A stretch of 64,000 nucleotides of DNA, from NCBI RefSeq assembly GCF_000269805.1, contig NZ_JH711481.1, forward strand, positions 621,779 to 685,778, in the 5' to 3' direction. A program made the position numbers and the translations under genes. The DNA comes from Actinomyces massiliensis 4401292 (GTDB lineage: Bacteria; Actinomycetota; Actinomycetes; Actinomycetales; Actinomycetaceae). The notes under the pieces are model-generated. The model was not told the DNA's origin and searched no databases. It was given only the letters and a program-made list of their open reading frames with translations. How positions within the stretch are numbered: the first letter of the stretch is position 1; every line of letters begins with the position of its first letter. Shown piece after piece: positions 26,548 to 34,323 of this stretch.

Positions 26548-27201
26548 ATGAGCACCAGTACTGCCAGTACTGCCGCGCAGAGGCCGGTGACGGCCTACCT
26601 GCCGCAGGGGCGCTTCGGGCACGCCGTCGTCGAGCACCTCGCCGAGCCCCAGGACGTCGTCCTGTCCGTGGACCACGGCCTGGTCTACGCCTCGGTCCCC
26701 TACGCCGACCGGCTCGTCATGATCAGCGACGCCGACCGCACCCCCGTGCGCGAGGCGCTGGACGAGGTCTCCTTCGTCCGCTCCCTGCCCTCCCTGGGCC
26801 TGGAGCTGACCCCCACCGAGCTGCGCTGCGGACCCCTGGTGGTGCCCGGGCGCACCGCCTGCTACCACTGCTACGCCCGACGTCGTCAGCAGCACGGCTA
26901 CCGTCCGCTGCCCGATGACCTCGAGCCGCTGCCGCAGGGCTACGCCAGGCATCACGTGGTCATCGGTGCCGGGCTGGTCAGGCTCGCCCTGGGGGTTCTG
27001 GACCATGGCGACCCCGCCGACGGGAGCACGGGCGATGACGAGCTCGGCGGGCAGGTGTGGACCGTCGACCTCGTCTCCGGGCTGACCTCCCTGGCCCGGA
27101 CCGTCGCCACCGATCGCTGTCAGACCTGCTCCGGGCGCTACGCGACCCGGCGCGACGCAGTGCCCGCACTCGCCGCCCTCCTGCCGGAGCGGGTGATCTG
27201 A
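26548..27201 (+). CDS. E1-like/leader-binding-type RiPP protein with CXXC zinc motifs
   Basis: 217-residue protein with two CxxC pairs (CYHCYARR near residue 107 and CQTCSGRY near residue 191) that can form the tetra-thiolate zinc site typical of ThiF/E1-like proteins in azole RiPP clusters. The body (GRFGHAVVEHLAEPQDVVLS, TELRCGPLVVPG) resembles the bacteriocin cyclodehydratase-partner domain. AGGAGA precedes the ATG, 18 bases after ycaO. I infer that it supports the YcaO reaction or scaffolds it. It lacks an obvious N-terminal RRE, which is carried by the next gene. Confidence 0.65.
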   Translation: MSTSTASTAAQRPVTAYLPQGRFGHAVVEHLAEPQDVVLSVDHGLVYASVPYADRLVMISDADRTPVREALDEVSFVRSLPSLGLELTPTELRCGPLVVPGRTACYHCYARRRQQHGYRPLPDDLEPLPQGYARHHVVIGAGLVRLALGVLDHGDPADGSTGDDELGGQVWTVDLVSGLTSLARTVATDRCQTCSGRYATRRDAVPALAALLPERVI

Positions 27202-29202
27202 ATGGCCGAGAGAGTCGACAGCATCGACGGCGTCAAGAGCCCTGAAAGCCCTGCGAACCCTGAGAACCCTGCGGCGTCGGCGGCCTCGGCGGCCTCCGGG
27301 ATGCGTGCGGCCGATGTGGGCCGTGCGGCCCGCCAGGACCTGCAGTTCCGCATTCCCCGCAAGCCCGTGGTCCGACTCGGGGTGCGCATGCGCCCCGAGG
27401 ACGAGACCTGGGTGCTCGAGGGCGGGCGCAAGCGCCAAGTTCTGGGCGGAGCCTTCGCACGCGAGCACCTGGGCGCGCTGCTTCAGGCCTGCGACGGCAC
27501 TCGCACGCTCGACCAGATCGCTGAGGCCATGGGAATCGGCCCGGGCGGTGCTTTCGAGGCCGTCTCCCTGCTGTGGACCGGCGGCATCGTCGAGGAGGGC
27601 GACACCGACCCGCTCCCCGACCCGCAACCGGCTCCGGAGCTGGCCTGCCTGCTGTCGCGCCTGGGCGAGTCCACGGGCGTCAACGACTCCTGGCAGGACG
27701 CCGCCCGTCGCCTGGCGGCCGCCCGCGTGGCGGTTCTGGGGGACGCCGCGCTCGCCGACGACGTCGTCAGCGCCCTGTCCCCCACGTTGGCGGTGGCGGC
27801 CCGGGCCGCCGCTGTCGAGCCCGGCGACACCCTCGCCGTCGTTGTTGAGACCGCTGAGGCAGCCGAGACCGGTGACGCCGGCAGCGCGATCAATCGCTGC
27901 TGGGAGCTCGGCGTCCCCCTGCTGCGCGTACGGGCCGAGCATGACGCGGTCACGATCGGACCGTACATCGACCCGAGCTTCTCGCCCTGTCCGCAGTGCG
28001 CCACCGCCGGCGAGTCCGACCCGGGGCCGGTGCCGGGGCCGGACCGCAGGGACCTCGCCGGCGGTATGGCAGCCCGGGCTGTGGCCGCACTCATCGCCCG
28101 CGCCACCATGATCCACCTGCCGGGCGACATCCGGCGCATCGACCTGGAGACCTTCAGGCATACAGACCATCCGGTGACCACCCGTCCGGGGTGCCCCATC
28201 TGCTCGATCACGGGAGGCTCAGGACAAGCCGACGAATCGGACGGGCCATCCGCGCCGGTCGCGCAGTCGGCCCCCGTCGGGGCCCGCTACGAGCAGGCCG
28301 TGGCCATCCCCCCGGCCGGGTTCGTGGACTCCAAGGGCCACCAGCAGCACTACAAGCCCTCCAACCTGCGGCTTCAGCGCGAGTTCCGCGACTGGCCCAA
28401 CTGTCCGCGCACACTGCTGCCCGACGCGGACCTGGAGCGCTTGAACCGGCCCTGGCCCCTGGGCGGGGCGGGTGCGCAGGCGGCGGGCAGTTCAGGCACT
28501 CCGGTCTCGGACAGGACTGTCTCGGACCGGACTGATGACGGCCCGGAGGCGCCGATCGGTCGGCCAACGCTCACCGAGCTCGCCACCGTGCTGGCGCTGG
28601 CGGTCGGTGTGCGCGAGCCGCTGCGCCCGCAGGAACAGGACGCCGACGCTCCCGCCGACGCCTCGAAACTGCGCCGGTGGACGGCGGCCGGCGGCAATAT
28701 CGGCTCGGTCACCGCCTACGTCCTCGTGCCCGACGCCGGGGCTTCCGGGGCCGGGGCCGCCAAGAGTGTCGGGGCTTCCGGGGGCGCCGGATCGCCGGCC
28801 CCGCTCGCCCCGGGCGTCTACACCTACATCGAGCGCGACCACGCCCTGGCCCAGGTGGGGCCGCCGCCTTCTCCGGCATCTCAGGGCTCCGACGGCCCCG
28901 GGGGCTCGACGACTCCCGAGTCTCCCGAAGGCTCGGAGGCCCGCGATGCAGGGGTGCGAATCGTCCTGACCGGCAATGTGGACAAGCTCTCCAAGAAGTA
29001 CATGGCCTTCGCCCTGCGACTCGCGATCCAGGACTGCGGCTGCTCCCTGGAGACCCTCCGGATCGTCGCCCGCTGCTTGGACCTCCCCCTGCGCGCTCAG
29101 GCCCGCTGGGACGAGCGGGAGCTGTCCGCCGCCATCGGCGTCGATCCGGCGCGCGAACCGATCGTCGCCGTCGTTGATCTGGGAGGCCGCCATGCGCACT
29201 GA
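27202..29202 (+). CDS. RRE–E1-like–SagB dehydrogenase fusion of the RiPP cluster
   Basis: 666-residue fusion. Residues about 45-135 form an RRE-like winged helix (GGAFAREHLGALLQACDGTR and a following EAVSLLWTGGIVEEG). Residues about 160-340 are E1/ThiF-like with zinc pairs CPQC and CPIC. Residues about 350-660 are a SagB-type flavin dehydrogenase (GVYTYIERDHALAQV, LTGNVDKLSKKYMAFALRLA, AIQDCGCSLETLRIVARCLD) that would oxidise azolines to azoles. It starts immediately after the previous stop. Pro/Ser/Gly-rich linkers (about 410-430 and 490-510) separate domains. Such fusions unite leader recognition with dehydrogenation. Confidence 0.75.
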   Translation: MAERVDSIDGVKSPESPANPENPAASAASAASGMRAADVGRAARQDLQFRIPRKPVVRLGVRMRPEDETWVLEGGRKRQVLGGAFAREHLGALLQACDGTRTLDQIAEAMGIGPGGAFEAVSLLWTGGIVEEGDTDPLPDPQPAPELACLLSRLGESTGVNDSWQDAARRLAAARVAVLGDAALADDVVSALSPTLAVAARAAAVEPGDTLAVVVETAEAAETGDAGSAINRCWELGVPLLRVRAEHDAVTIGPYIDPSFSPCPQCATAGESDPGPVPGPDRRDLAGGMAARAVAALIARATMIHLPGDIRRIDLETFRHTDHPVTTRPGCPICSITGGSGQADESDGPSAPVAQSAPVGARYEQAVAIPPAGFVDSKGHQQHYKPSNLRLQREFRDWPNCPRTLLPDADLERLNRPWPLGGAGAQAAGSSGTPVSDRTVSDRTDDGPEAPIGRPTLTELATVLALAVGVREPLRPQEQDADAPADASKLRRWTAAGGNIGSVTAYVLVPDAGASGAGAAKSVGASGGAGSPAPLAPGVYTYIERDHALAQVGPPPSPASQGSDGPGGSTTPESPEGSEARDAGVRIVLTGNVDKLSKKYMAFALRLAIQDCGCSLETLRIVARCLDLPLRAQARWDERELSAAIGVDPAREPIVAVVDLGGRHAH

Positions 29203-29908
29203 CTACGAGATCCTGCGAGAGATCATCGGCGGCTTCTCCGACCCGGACGCCGTACCGACCTCCGACGGCCTGGCCGCACGGCGCCCGCGCCGGCCGCTGG
29301 ACTGCGAGGTCCCCGACGCCCTCGCCCCGCAGGCTGACGGCCCCTACCCGTACGACCTGCGCCAGACCTTCGAGCGGCGCTCCTCGACCACCGACTACGC
29401 GCCCGAGCCCCTGGATGCCGCGCCCCTTCTGGCCAGCGTGCAGGCCGCCCTGGCCGAGGAGGCCGAGGCCTGGGGCGAGGAGGCCGACGTCGTCGGCCTG
29501 GAGCCCTTCGTCCTGCTTCTGCGGGCTCGCGGCGCCCGACCGGGCGTCTACAGGGTCGGGCCCGACGGTGCGGACCTCGTGCGCGAAGCGCCGAGCCCAG
29601 AGGAGATCGAGGGGATGACCGTCCAGAAGGAGTTCGCCCGCGCCGGGGCCATCGTCTCGATGGCCGCCGATCTGGACCGGGCCGACGCCTGGGCCGGGGC
29701 CCACGGCTACCGTCACGCCATGGCGCGCGCCGCCGCCGTCATCTACTCGGTGCACCTGCGCAGCGCCGCCCGCGGCCTGACCGGAACCGTCTTCGCGGGC
29801 CTGTCGCCCTCGGCCGTGCGCCGCCTGCTCGACTCCGACGGAGTGAGCCGTCACCAGATGCTCGCCGTCACCGTGGCCGTCCCGGCCCGCGCCGCGCCGT
29901 CGTCCTAG
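29192..29908 (+). CDS. Second SagB-like nitroreductase-fold protein
   Basis: 238-residue protein with nitroreductase-fold features: FERRSSTTDYAPEPLDAAPL near residue 55, a PGVYRVGPDGADLV strand, and a C-terminal half (MARAAAVIYSVHLRSAARGL, TGTVFAGLSPSAVRRLL). The usual FMN-binding N-terminal GRRSSG-type block is only partly present, so it may heterodimerise with the SagB domain of the preceding fusion. The ATG at 29192 has GGGAGG upstream and overlaps the previous gene by 11 bases; frames reaching further upstream are artefacts. Confidence 0.7.
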   Translation: MRTDYEILREIIGGFSDPDAVPTSDGLAARRPRRPLDCEVPDALAPQADGPYPYDLRQTFERRSSTTDYAPEPLDAAPLLASVQAALAEEAEAWGEEADVVGLEPFVLLLRARGARPGVYRVGPDGADLVREAPSPEEIEGMTVQKEFARAGAIVSMAADLDRADAWAGAHGYRHAMARAAAVIYSVHLRSAARGLTGTVFAGLSPSAVRRLLDSDGVSRHQMLAVTVAVPARAAPSS

Positions 29909-29928
29909 CCGGACACGGCTCCCATAGC

Positions 29929-29979
29929 CGCCCCGTTCCGCGGGGCGAGGGGCCCGGCCCGTGCAAGACCGGACCCCTC
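29929..29979 (+). promoter_or_regulatory. Tandem hairpins before the precursor gene
   Basis: Hairpin 1 has CGCCCCG/CGGGGCG arms (29929-29935, 29941-29947). Hairpin 2 directly follows with 11-base arms (29947-29957, 29969-29979; one mismatch). Placed 21 bases after the dehydrogenase stop, they may attenuate transcription or stabilise a processed 5' end of the precursor mRNA. Confidence 0.6.
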
Positions 29980-30045
29980 AATGAGGCCCGACAAGGGCCT
30001 CGCTCCTGACCAGTGACACGAACCGGAGAGGAGGTGAACAAGCAT

Positions 30046-30237
30046 ATGGCTAACACCATCGATCTGACACTGACCGACAGCGATTTCGGCGTTGAGGAGC
30101 TCCCCGAGGGCAACGCTCTGGGTTGCGCCTTCTGCGGCGGCTGCGCGTCGTGCCCGGGTTGCGCCGCCTGCGGCTCCTGCCCGTCCTGCGCCGCTTGCTC
30201 GTCGTGCCCGTCGTGCTCGTCATCGTCGTCCTGTTGA
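30046..30237 (+). CDS. RiPP precursor peptide with period-3 Cys core ([CXX]n polyazole type)
   Basis: 63-residue precursor. The acidic leader is MANTIDLTLTDSDFGVEELP, followed by EGNALG and then the core. Cys occurs at 27, 30, 33, 36, 39, 42, 45, 48, 51, 54 and 57; position 60 is Ser and 63 is Cys, so 13 cyclisable residues keep an exact three-residue spacing. Between them are Gly, Ala, Ser, Pro and one Phe. This is the [CXX]n arrangement described for heterocycloanthracin/sonorensin precursors of Bacillus. The ATG at 30046 has a strong GAGAGGAGGTGA site; an in-frame upstream GTG at 30013 is unlikely. It is embedded in its modification operon and flanked by hairpins. Confidence 0.88.
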   Translation: MANTIDLTLTDSDFGVEELPEGNALGCAFCGGCASCPGCAACGSCPSCAACSSCPSCSSSSSC

Positions 30238-30250
30238 GACGTCATTCACG

Positions 30251-30285
30251 GCGGCGGGCGGAGGAGCTCCCTCCGCCCGCCGCCC
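30251..30285 (+). terminator. Strong hairpin after the precursor gene
   Basis: Perfect 15-base GC-only arms (30251-30265 and 30271-30285) around a five-base loop, 13 bases after the precursor stop. Probably a partial terminator or 3' stabiliser that lets precursor mRNA exceed mRNA for the downstream enzymes. Confidence 0.75.
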
Positions 30286-30325
30286 CCTATGCCACTTCGA
30301 TCCGACCTGAGGGGGCCCTGACCCG

Positions 30326-31519
30326 ATGACCACGACGACGAGTCCGGCGAGGATGTCGAGCAATGACATTCCGCGGCTGCGCCGAGGGGTCAAGCTGATC
30401 GTCGGGATGGATGATCAGCCGATGCTGTTCGACTCCGTGTCGGGCGCCTACCACCGCCTCGGAGGCGCCGCCGCCTTCATCGTCGATCAGTTCGACGGGG
30501 CGCGCTCCCTGCCCACGATCATCGACCAGCTGCCCCAGGAGATCGACGCCGCCGGCAGGCAGCGCATCGCTCGTCTCGTGGAGTACCTGCGTTCCAAGAG
30601 CCTCTTGGAGGGCGGAGCGCCCCCCAAGGTCGTCGTCCAGCAGGAACGGGCCCGCAAGCGCGCCGACGGCCGACACGTCGCACCGCCGCACGTCGGAAAG
30701 CACGAGCAGATCCACCCGCCCCGCTGGAACGGCAACTGGATGCTGCCCCGATTCATGCTGATCCGCAGCTACCGCCGGGCGGTCGCGCCCGTGGTGACCG
30801 CACTCCATCACCTGCCTGCGCGCGCACTCGGCTGCCTGTTCGTTCTCGCCGCTGCCGGAGGCTACGCGGCGGGGGTGGAGGGCCTGATCCATCTGGCCGG
30901 AGGCCCGCTCCCGCCCGCGCGCGTGTACGTCATCGCCGTCGCCATCCAGCTGGTGAGCATCGTCGGGCACGAGTCCTGGCACGCGATCGTGGCCGGCTAC
31001 CTGGGAACCCCCGTGCGCGGTCTGGGAGTGGCGTTCATGTTCTGGGTGCTGCCGATCGCCTACGTCGACCGTACCGACTCCTACCGCGTGCGCTCGCGGC
31101 TCGGGCGCGCCATGCTCGCTTTCGCGGGCATCTGCTCCGACGGCGTGGTGTGCGGTGTGGAGGCCGCGGTGGCCGCGGCGTTCACGGGCGAGGTGCGGCA
31201 GGTGGCGCTGACCCTGTGCGCCTTCCAGCTCACCATGCTCGTGACCAATCTCAACCCCCTGACCCAGTCCGACGGCGTGGCCACGGTCGAGGCCCTGACC
31301 GGCTCGGTCAACCTGCGCGGCCGCTCCATGCTGATCCTGCGCAGCGTCTTCACGCGCGCACCGCTGCCCCCCGCCCTTGCCCGCATGCGGCTGACCGTGC
31401 GCGGAGCCTACTTCCTCTACGGCCTGGCGTGCGCGCTGCTGAGTGTGGTCGGCACCGTGTTCGGCGTCGCCTGGCTGGGCATGATCGTGGTGGGCATCGT
31501 GAGAGGAGTGCTCGCCTGA
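30326..31519 (+). CDS. PqqD-like–M50-type membrane zinc metalloprotease fusion
   Basis: 397-residue membrane protein. Residues about 15-95 look like a PqqD/RRE-type domain (DSVSGAYHRLGGAAAFIVDQ, FDGARSLPTIIDQL). The rest has about six membrane spans with a zinc-protease HESWH motif near residue 214 and the third-ligand NLNPLTQSDG motif near residue 310, the site-2-protease (M50) arrangement. Related 'peptide zinc metalloprotease' proteins are found in bacteriocin clusters. Inferred role: leader removal and possibly release of the mature peptide at the membrane. It starts 16 bases after a GAGGGGG stretch and ends in a TGATG overlap with the dehydratase gene. Confidence 0.75.
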   Translation: MTTTTSPARMSSNDIPRLRRGVKLIVGMDDQPMLFDSVSGAYHRLGGAAAFIVDQFDGARSLPTIIDQLPQEIDAAGRQRIARLVEYLRSKSLLEGGAPPKVVVQQERARKRADGRHVAPPHVGKHEQIHPPRWNGNWMLPRFMLIRSYRRAVAPVVTALHHLPARALGCLFVLAAAGGYAAGVEGLIHLAGGPLPPARVYVIAVAIQLVSIVGHESWHAIVAGYLGTPVRGLGVAFMFWVLPIAYVDRTDSYRVRSRLGRAMLAFAGICSDGVVCGVEAAVAAAFTGEVRQVALTLCAFQLTMLVTNLNPLTQSDGVATVEALTGSVNLRGRSMLILRSVFTRAPLPPALARMRLTVRGAYFLYGLACALLSVVGTVFGVAWLGMIVVGIVRGVLA

Positions 31520-34323
31520 TGCGCACTGAACCCGCTGACCCCACTGAATTCACTGGACTCGAGGCCGGTGCCGCGACTATGACTGCGCCCGATCGTGTTG
31601 CCACTACTGCCGCTGCTCCCGCACCCGCTCCCGCGCTGGACCACGCACCCGCTCCCGCGCTGGACCACGCACCCGCGCCCGCTCGCGCCGCTGGGCCGGT
31701 CCCGCTGCTCCCCACGCTCGTGCGCCTGGGCGGCCTTCCGGCAGCGGCCGTCCCCCGGCCCGGCAATGCCCTCGTCGAGGCCCTGGAGGGGCTGAGCCGC
31801 CTTGACGAGGAGATGGAGCTGGCCGGCGATCGGCTGCTCGACCCCCTGTACAGACTCATCCCCGACCTGGAGCGCAATGAGAGGCGAGCGGTCCTGCACG
31901 CCAAGCGCAGAGTGTTCCAGGGGCGCGTCAGCGGCCTGCCGCCGCAGGTGCGAGCGGGCCTGCCCGCCGACGTCGGCGCCATGCTCGCCGTCTGGGACGA
32001 CCTGGTCTCCCAGCGGCGCGCTCAGTACGCCCGCCTGGAGGCGGCGGTGGCCTCGGACCTGGATCACAGCCGCACCCTGCTGGCGGCCGGCCTCGACGAC
32101 GCCGAGTACCTGCGCGCCCTCGCCATCGCCGCCCCCGCACTGGTGGCGGCGCTGACCAGACGCGGGCGCCGGCTCGACGACTCGCGCGTGCTGCGGACCC
32201 TCTACACGATGGCGACTCGCACGGCCCTGAAGACCAGCCCCTTCTCCGGTCTGACGACTGTGGCCGAGGCCGGCAGGCCGGCTCGCGGGCGCCGCCGCTG
32301 CACGGTGGCGCTCCACCTCGCCTACGGAATCCTCGCCGCGACTGCGCGCGATCTCGATCCCGCCGGCCTCCTGCGCCTGGAGGCCGCTCCCGTCAGGCGG
32401 GCGCCGGCCATGAGCATCGCCGTCGTCGCCGGGGGGAGTGGCGACGGCGATGGGGCGGTTCCCGGCGGTACCGCGGCCGAGCCCGGCGGTACCGCAGCTG
32501 CCGAGCCCGGCGGTACCGCGGCCGCACAGGCGAGCGCGCTGACCATCGTCGCCGAGCACGGGTACGCCAATGCCATGGTCTTCCGGCGCCAGGAGGTGCA
32601 GCCGGCCCGATGGCTCGCAGCCGCTCACGACCGCCTGACCGGTGGGCGCCCCGATGCGGAGCCGGTGAGCGTGCGGGAGGCCGCCCGACTCGTGGGCGGA
32701 CGGGATCCGCGCCTGCGCCTGCGCCGTCTGCTGTTCTCCGGGGCCGTGCATCCCCGAGCCCCGTGGTCGCGGGGTGCGGACCCCCTTCCCGCCCTGGCCG
32801 CCACGCTCTCAGAAGCGCAGCGGCGCGCCTGGGGCGAGGACCTCGGCCGGCTCGGGCGTCTCGAGCGGCTCGTCGAGACCGAGGACGGGTCCGCGCGGGC
32901 GGAGCTGCTCACCGACGTCCAGCGCTTGGCGCAGCGCATCTTCTCCGACGGCGAGCTGGGGGCCAAGCCGGGCGGCCTGCTCTACGAGGACTGCGAGTCC
33001 AGAGGGCAGTGGCCCGATCCGATGGAGCTCGAGCCGTTGCGGCGGGATATCGAGACCCTGACCGGGCTCGTGGACCCCTGGGTGACTCGTTCTCACATCT
33101 ACGACCTCATGGTGCGCCGGTTCGTCTCCCGGTACGGGCGCGGCGGAGTGTGCGAGGACCCGCTCTCCTTCCTCATGACTCTGGCGCACGCGCCCGACGG
33201 CGACACGGAGATGATGGGTGCGGTCGCGCGGGACATCTCCGCCGGCCCCGACCCCGAGCGCGCGGCCATGCCCGGTGGCGTCTCGGCCTCGCCGCGGCAC
33301 ATGGGCGCCTACCTGCAGCCGGTTCTCGCCGGTTCGGATGGGCCTGCCGGGGCCGCCGGGCCTGCCGGGGCAGGCGGTTCGCAGGCGCTCGGCACCGGCG
33401 GCCTGACGGTGGTCAACGCCTTCACCAATGGCAATGGGGCCCTCCAGACCCGCTTCCACCGGTTGCTGGGCGATGGCTACCGCGAGCGCCTGGCGCGAGG
33501 AGTCCGCACCGCCTGGGGCCTGGAGCGCGTGCTGGAGATCGAGGTCGCCACCGACTGCAATACGGCTCAGGCCGCGGCCTGCGGCGTCCTGCCCCCGCTC
33601 GGCCTGCCCGGCGAGCCCGCGGCGCCGGACGCCGTGCCCCTGAGCTCGCTGAGGCTCGCGCACGATCCGCCTACCGACACCCTGTTCCTGAGCGACGACC
33701 ACGGGCCGGTGGGAGTGGCCTACCTCGGGCTCATCCCGCAGTACCGACTCGGCGGTTACATGTCCTGGCTGGCTCTGCTGGGCGATCCGTGGGCCCGAAT
33801 GGCCCCCTTCGCGGATCACCGGACCAGTCGGAACCTTGACATGACCGGACCGCTGCCGGATGAGGTGGTCCACTCCCCGCGCTCCTCCCATGGGCGCCTG
33901 GTCACTCGTCGGGAGTCCTGGACCTTCCCGGCCTCCCGGGTGACCGAGCTCCTGGACCGCGATCTGGCGGCCACCCTGGTGAGAGTGGCGAGACTGCGCG
34001 ACCAGTGGGGGATTCCCGCGGAGATCTACGTCCATCAGCATATGGATTCCCGGGCGGACCCCGGCGCCACCTTCGACGAGCACAAGCCGCGGTACGTGGA
34101 CCTGCGGTCGCCGGTGTCGCTGCTGGCACTGCACGGCTGGATCGACCCCGACGTCGAGCACCTGACCCTGGTCGAGGCCCTGCCGACCAGGGATGAGCTC
34201 GCGGGTACGACGCCCGACGGCGAGGCGACGGTGCTGGAGTATCTGATCGGCATGCAGTGGCCCAAGTGGCCTAAGGGGCCCAAGGGGCCCAATGGGCCGC
34301 AGATCGGTGGAGGTGACTGGTGA
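31519..34323 (+). CDS. Lantibiotic dehydratase-type protein, glutamylation (LanB N-terminal) part
   Basis: 934-residue protein of the split LanB class that attaches Glu from Glu-tRNA to Ser/Thr of the precursor. Family features: TRTALKTSPFSGLTTVAEAG near residue 235, the RFVSRYGRGGVCEDPLSFL region near 535, NAFTNGNGALQTRFHRLLGD near 640 and a C-terminal AEIYVHQHMDSRADPG block. The start at 31519 overlaps the preceding stop (TGATG); a 120-residue upstream extension is out of place because it overlaps the protease gene. An Ala/Pro repeat near the N terminus (31617-31680) and a GGTAA-type repeat (32460-32520) are low-complexity insertions. Confidence 0.8.
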   Translation: MRTEPADPTEFTGLEAGAATMTAPDRVATTAAAPAPAPALDHAPAPALDHAPAPARAAGPVPLLPTLVRLGGLPAAAVPRPGNALVEALEGLSRLDEEMELAGDRLLDPLYRLIPDLERNERRAVLHAKRRVFQGRVSGLPPQVRAGLPADVGAMLAVWDDLVSQRRAQYARLEAAVASDLDHSRTLLAAGLDDAEYLRALAIAAPALVAALTRRGRRLDDSRVLRTLYTMATRTALKTSPFSGLTTVAEAGRPARGRRRCTVALHLAYGILAATARDLDPAGLLRLEAAPVRRAPAMSIAVVAGGSGDGDGAVPGGTAAEPGGTAAAEPGGTAAAQASALTIVAEHGYANAMVFRRQEVQPARWLAAAHDRLTGGRPDAEPVSVREAARLVGGRDPRLRLRRLLFSGAVHPRAPWSRGADPLPALAATLSEAQRRAWGEDLGRLGRLERLVETEDGSARAELLTDVQRLAQRIFSDGELGAKPGGLLYEDCESRGQWPDPMELEPLRRDIETLTGLVDPWVTRSHIYDLMVRRFVSRYGRGGVCEDPLSFLMTLAHAPDGDTEMMGAVARDISAGPDPERAAMPGGVSASPRHMGAYLQPVLAGSDGPAGAAGPAGAGGSQALGTGGLTVVNAFTNGNGALQTRFHRLLGDGYRERLARGVRTAWGLERVLEIEVATDCNTAQAAACGVLPPLGLPGEPAAPDAVPLSSLRLAHDPPTDTLFLSDDHGPVGVAYLGLIPQYRLGGYMSWLALLGDPWARMAPFADHRTSRNLDMTGPLPDEVVHSPRSSHGRLVTRRESWTFPASRVTELLDRDLAATLVRVARLRDQWGIPAEIYVHQHMDSRADPGATFDEHKPRYVDLRSPVSLLALHGWIDPDVEHLTLVEALPTRDELAGTTPDGEATVLEYLIGMQWPKWPKGPKGPNGPQIGGGDW

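Noticed and set aside
31150-31518. N-terminal extension of the LanB-type protein
   Set aside because: It overlaps the metalloprotease coding region in another frame and is Arg/Pro-rich; the TGATG junction at 31519 fits translational coupling.
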